Source: Turbatrix aceti
Taxonomy: Eukaryota > Nematoda > Chromadorea > Rhabditida > Panagrolaimidae
NCBI GenBank assembly: GCA_963969345.1
Contig: OZ017770.1
Coordinates: forward strand, 3,977,246-4,041,245
Length of the DNA stretch: 64,000 bases
Direction of reading: 5' to 3'
The notes beneath the pieces are model-generated. The model saw only the letters and a program-made list of their open reading frames with translations, did no database searches and was not told the origin of the DNA. A program made the position numbers and the translations under genes. Of this stretch, positions 63,473 to 64,000 are shown piece by piece (position 1 is the first letter of the stretch; each line of letters opens with the position of its first letter).

Positions 63473-64000
63473 CAGAGTTGTTCAATTCGACAATTTTCAG
63501 TGCTCGCTCTGCTCGCGCTCTTTGAGCAATTCAATTTTCCGTGCTCGCTCTGCTCATGCTCTTTGAGTTCCTAAAATTTTCGCGCTCGCTCTGCTCGCGC
63601 TCTTTTATTCTCAGATCCTCTGCTCTTGCTCTGCTCACGCTCGTGAGTTGAGCAGGAGCAAGCAATGAGCAAACATGGCTCACACAAAAAAAGTGAATTT
63701 TAAGACACAAATTCAGTCCTTTGCTAAAAGAAATACCGCATATTGCTTCGAGATACCCCCAACATCGTGTTTTTGGTCGAAATTACCAGTATTTTAGTAT
63801 TTGTAGCACTAAATTTATAGTGAGCAGTGCTCATTTTTAAAATTTCTCGCGCTCGCTCTGCTCGCGCTCTTTGAGCAATTCAATTTTTCGTGCTCGCTCT
63901 GCTCATGCTCATTGAGCACTCCAATTTTTCGCGCTCGCTCCGCTCGCGCTCGTGAGCTGAGCAGGAGCGAGCAGTGAGCAGGAGCAATTTTGTGAGCATC
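63473..64000. mobile_element. hAT-type MITE, inverted second copy, cut by the window end
   Basis: This is the reverse complement of the element at 82-620. It starts with CAGAGTTGTTC and ends at the window edge in GAGCATC, lacking only the last 11 bp. Visible plus missing length is 528 + 11 = 539 bp, exactly the length of the left copy. A handful of scattered substitutions separate the copies. Its expected left target duplication is ATTGAGTG (63465-63472). Confidence 0.92.

Overview
The window looks like nuclear DNA of a small-intron invertebrate, most likely a nematode. The genes have many introns, often only 44-60 nt, with GT donors and T-rich TTTTAG/TTTCAG acceptors. The gene set includes a globin with a long N-terminal extension, two DUF1647-type putative glycosyltransferases, a TWK-like two-pore potassium channel, an N-glycosylation-type secretory gene set typical of ecdysozoans, and an IFT20 gene with a perfect RFX/DAF-19 X-box. 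An allatostatin-C-like neuropeptide precursor also fits an ecdysozoan; a tardigrade or another ecdysozoan is not excluded. The exon chains of the recognised genes were joined by hand. Almost every chain sums to a multiple of three with matching phases, which is the main evidence for the models.

Layout. 0-13.3 kb: a hAT-type MITE, a tetraspanin (+), an unrecognised basic protein gene (+), and a 2219-aa mostly disordered protein with 52-53-aa repeats and a propeller-like C-terminus (+). 13.6-20.4 kb: unresolved minus-strand genes with paralogous exons, then a divergent POU-homeodomain gene. 20.5-24.3 kb: paired hairpin repeats, a decayed hAT transposase, a second MITE type, and an ATF4-like bZIP gene. 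24.6-30.0 kb: two tandem DUF1647 genes separated by a 1.37-kb near-perfect inverted repeat. 31-36 kb: an allatostatin-C-like prepropeptide (+) converging on an ATP9/TAT-5 P4-ATPase (-). 36-42.6 kb: PYROXD2 (-), an arrestin-domain protein (+) and an N-myristoylation-type globin (-). 45-61.6 kb: a run of minus-strand genes: K2P channel, KIF3A, PIP4K2, PCBP-type KH protein and IFT20. The window ends inside a second, inverted copy of the first MITE.

These are independent genes, not an operon or pathway cluster. The only functional link is ciliary: KIF3A (anterograde motor subunit) and IFT20 (cargo train) lie 11 kb apart. The terminal inverted copies at 82-620 and 63473-64000 could suggest a giant 63-kb element. 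The left copy has its own 8-bp target duplication, so two separate MITE insertions explain them better.
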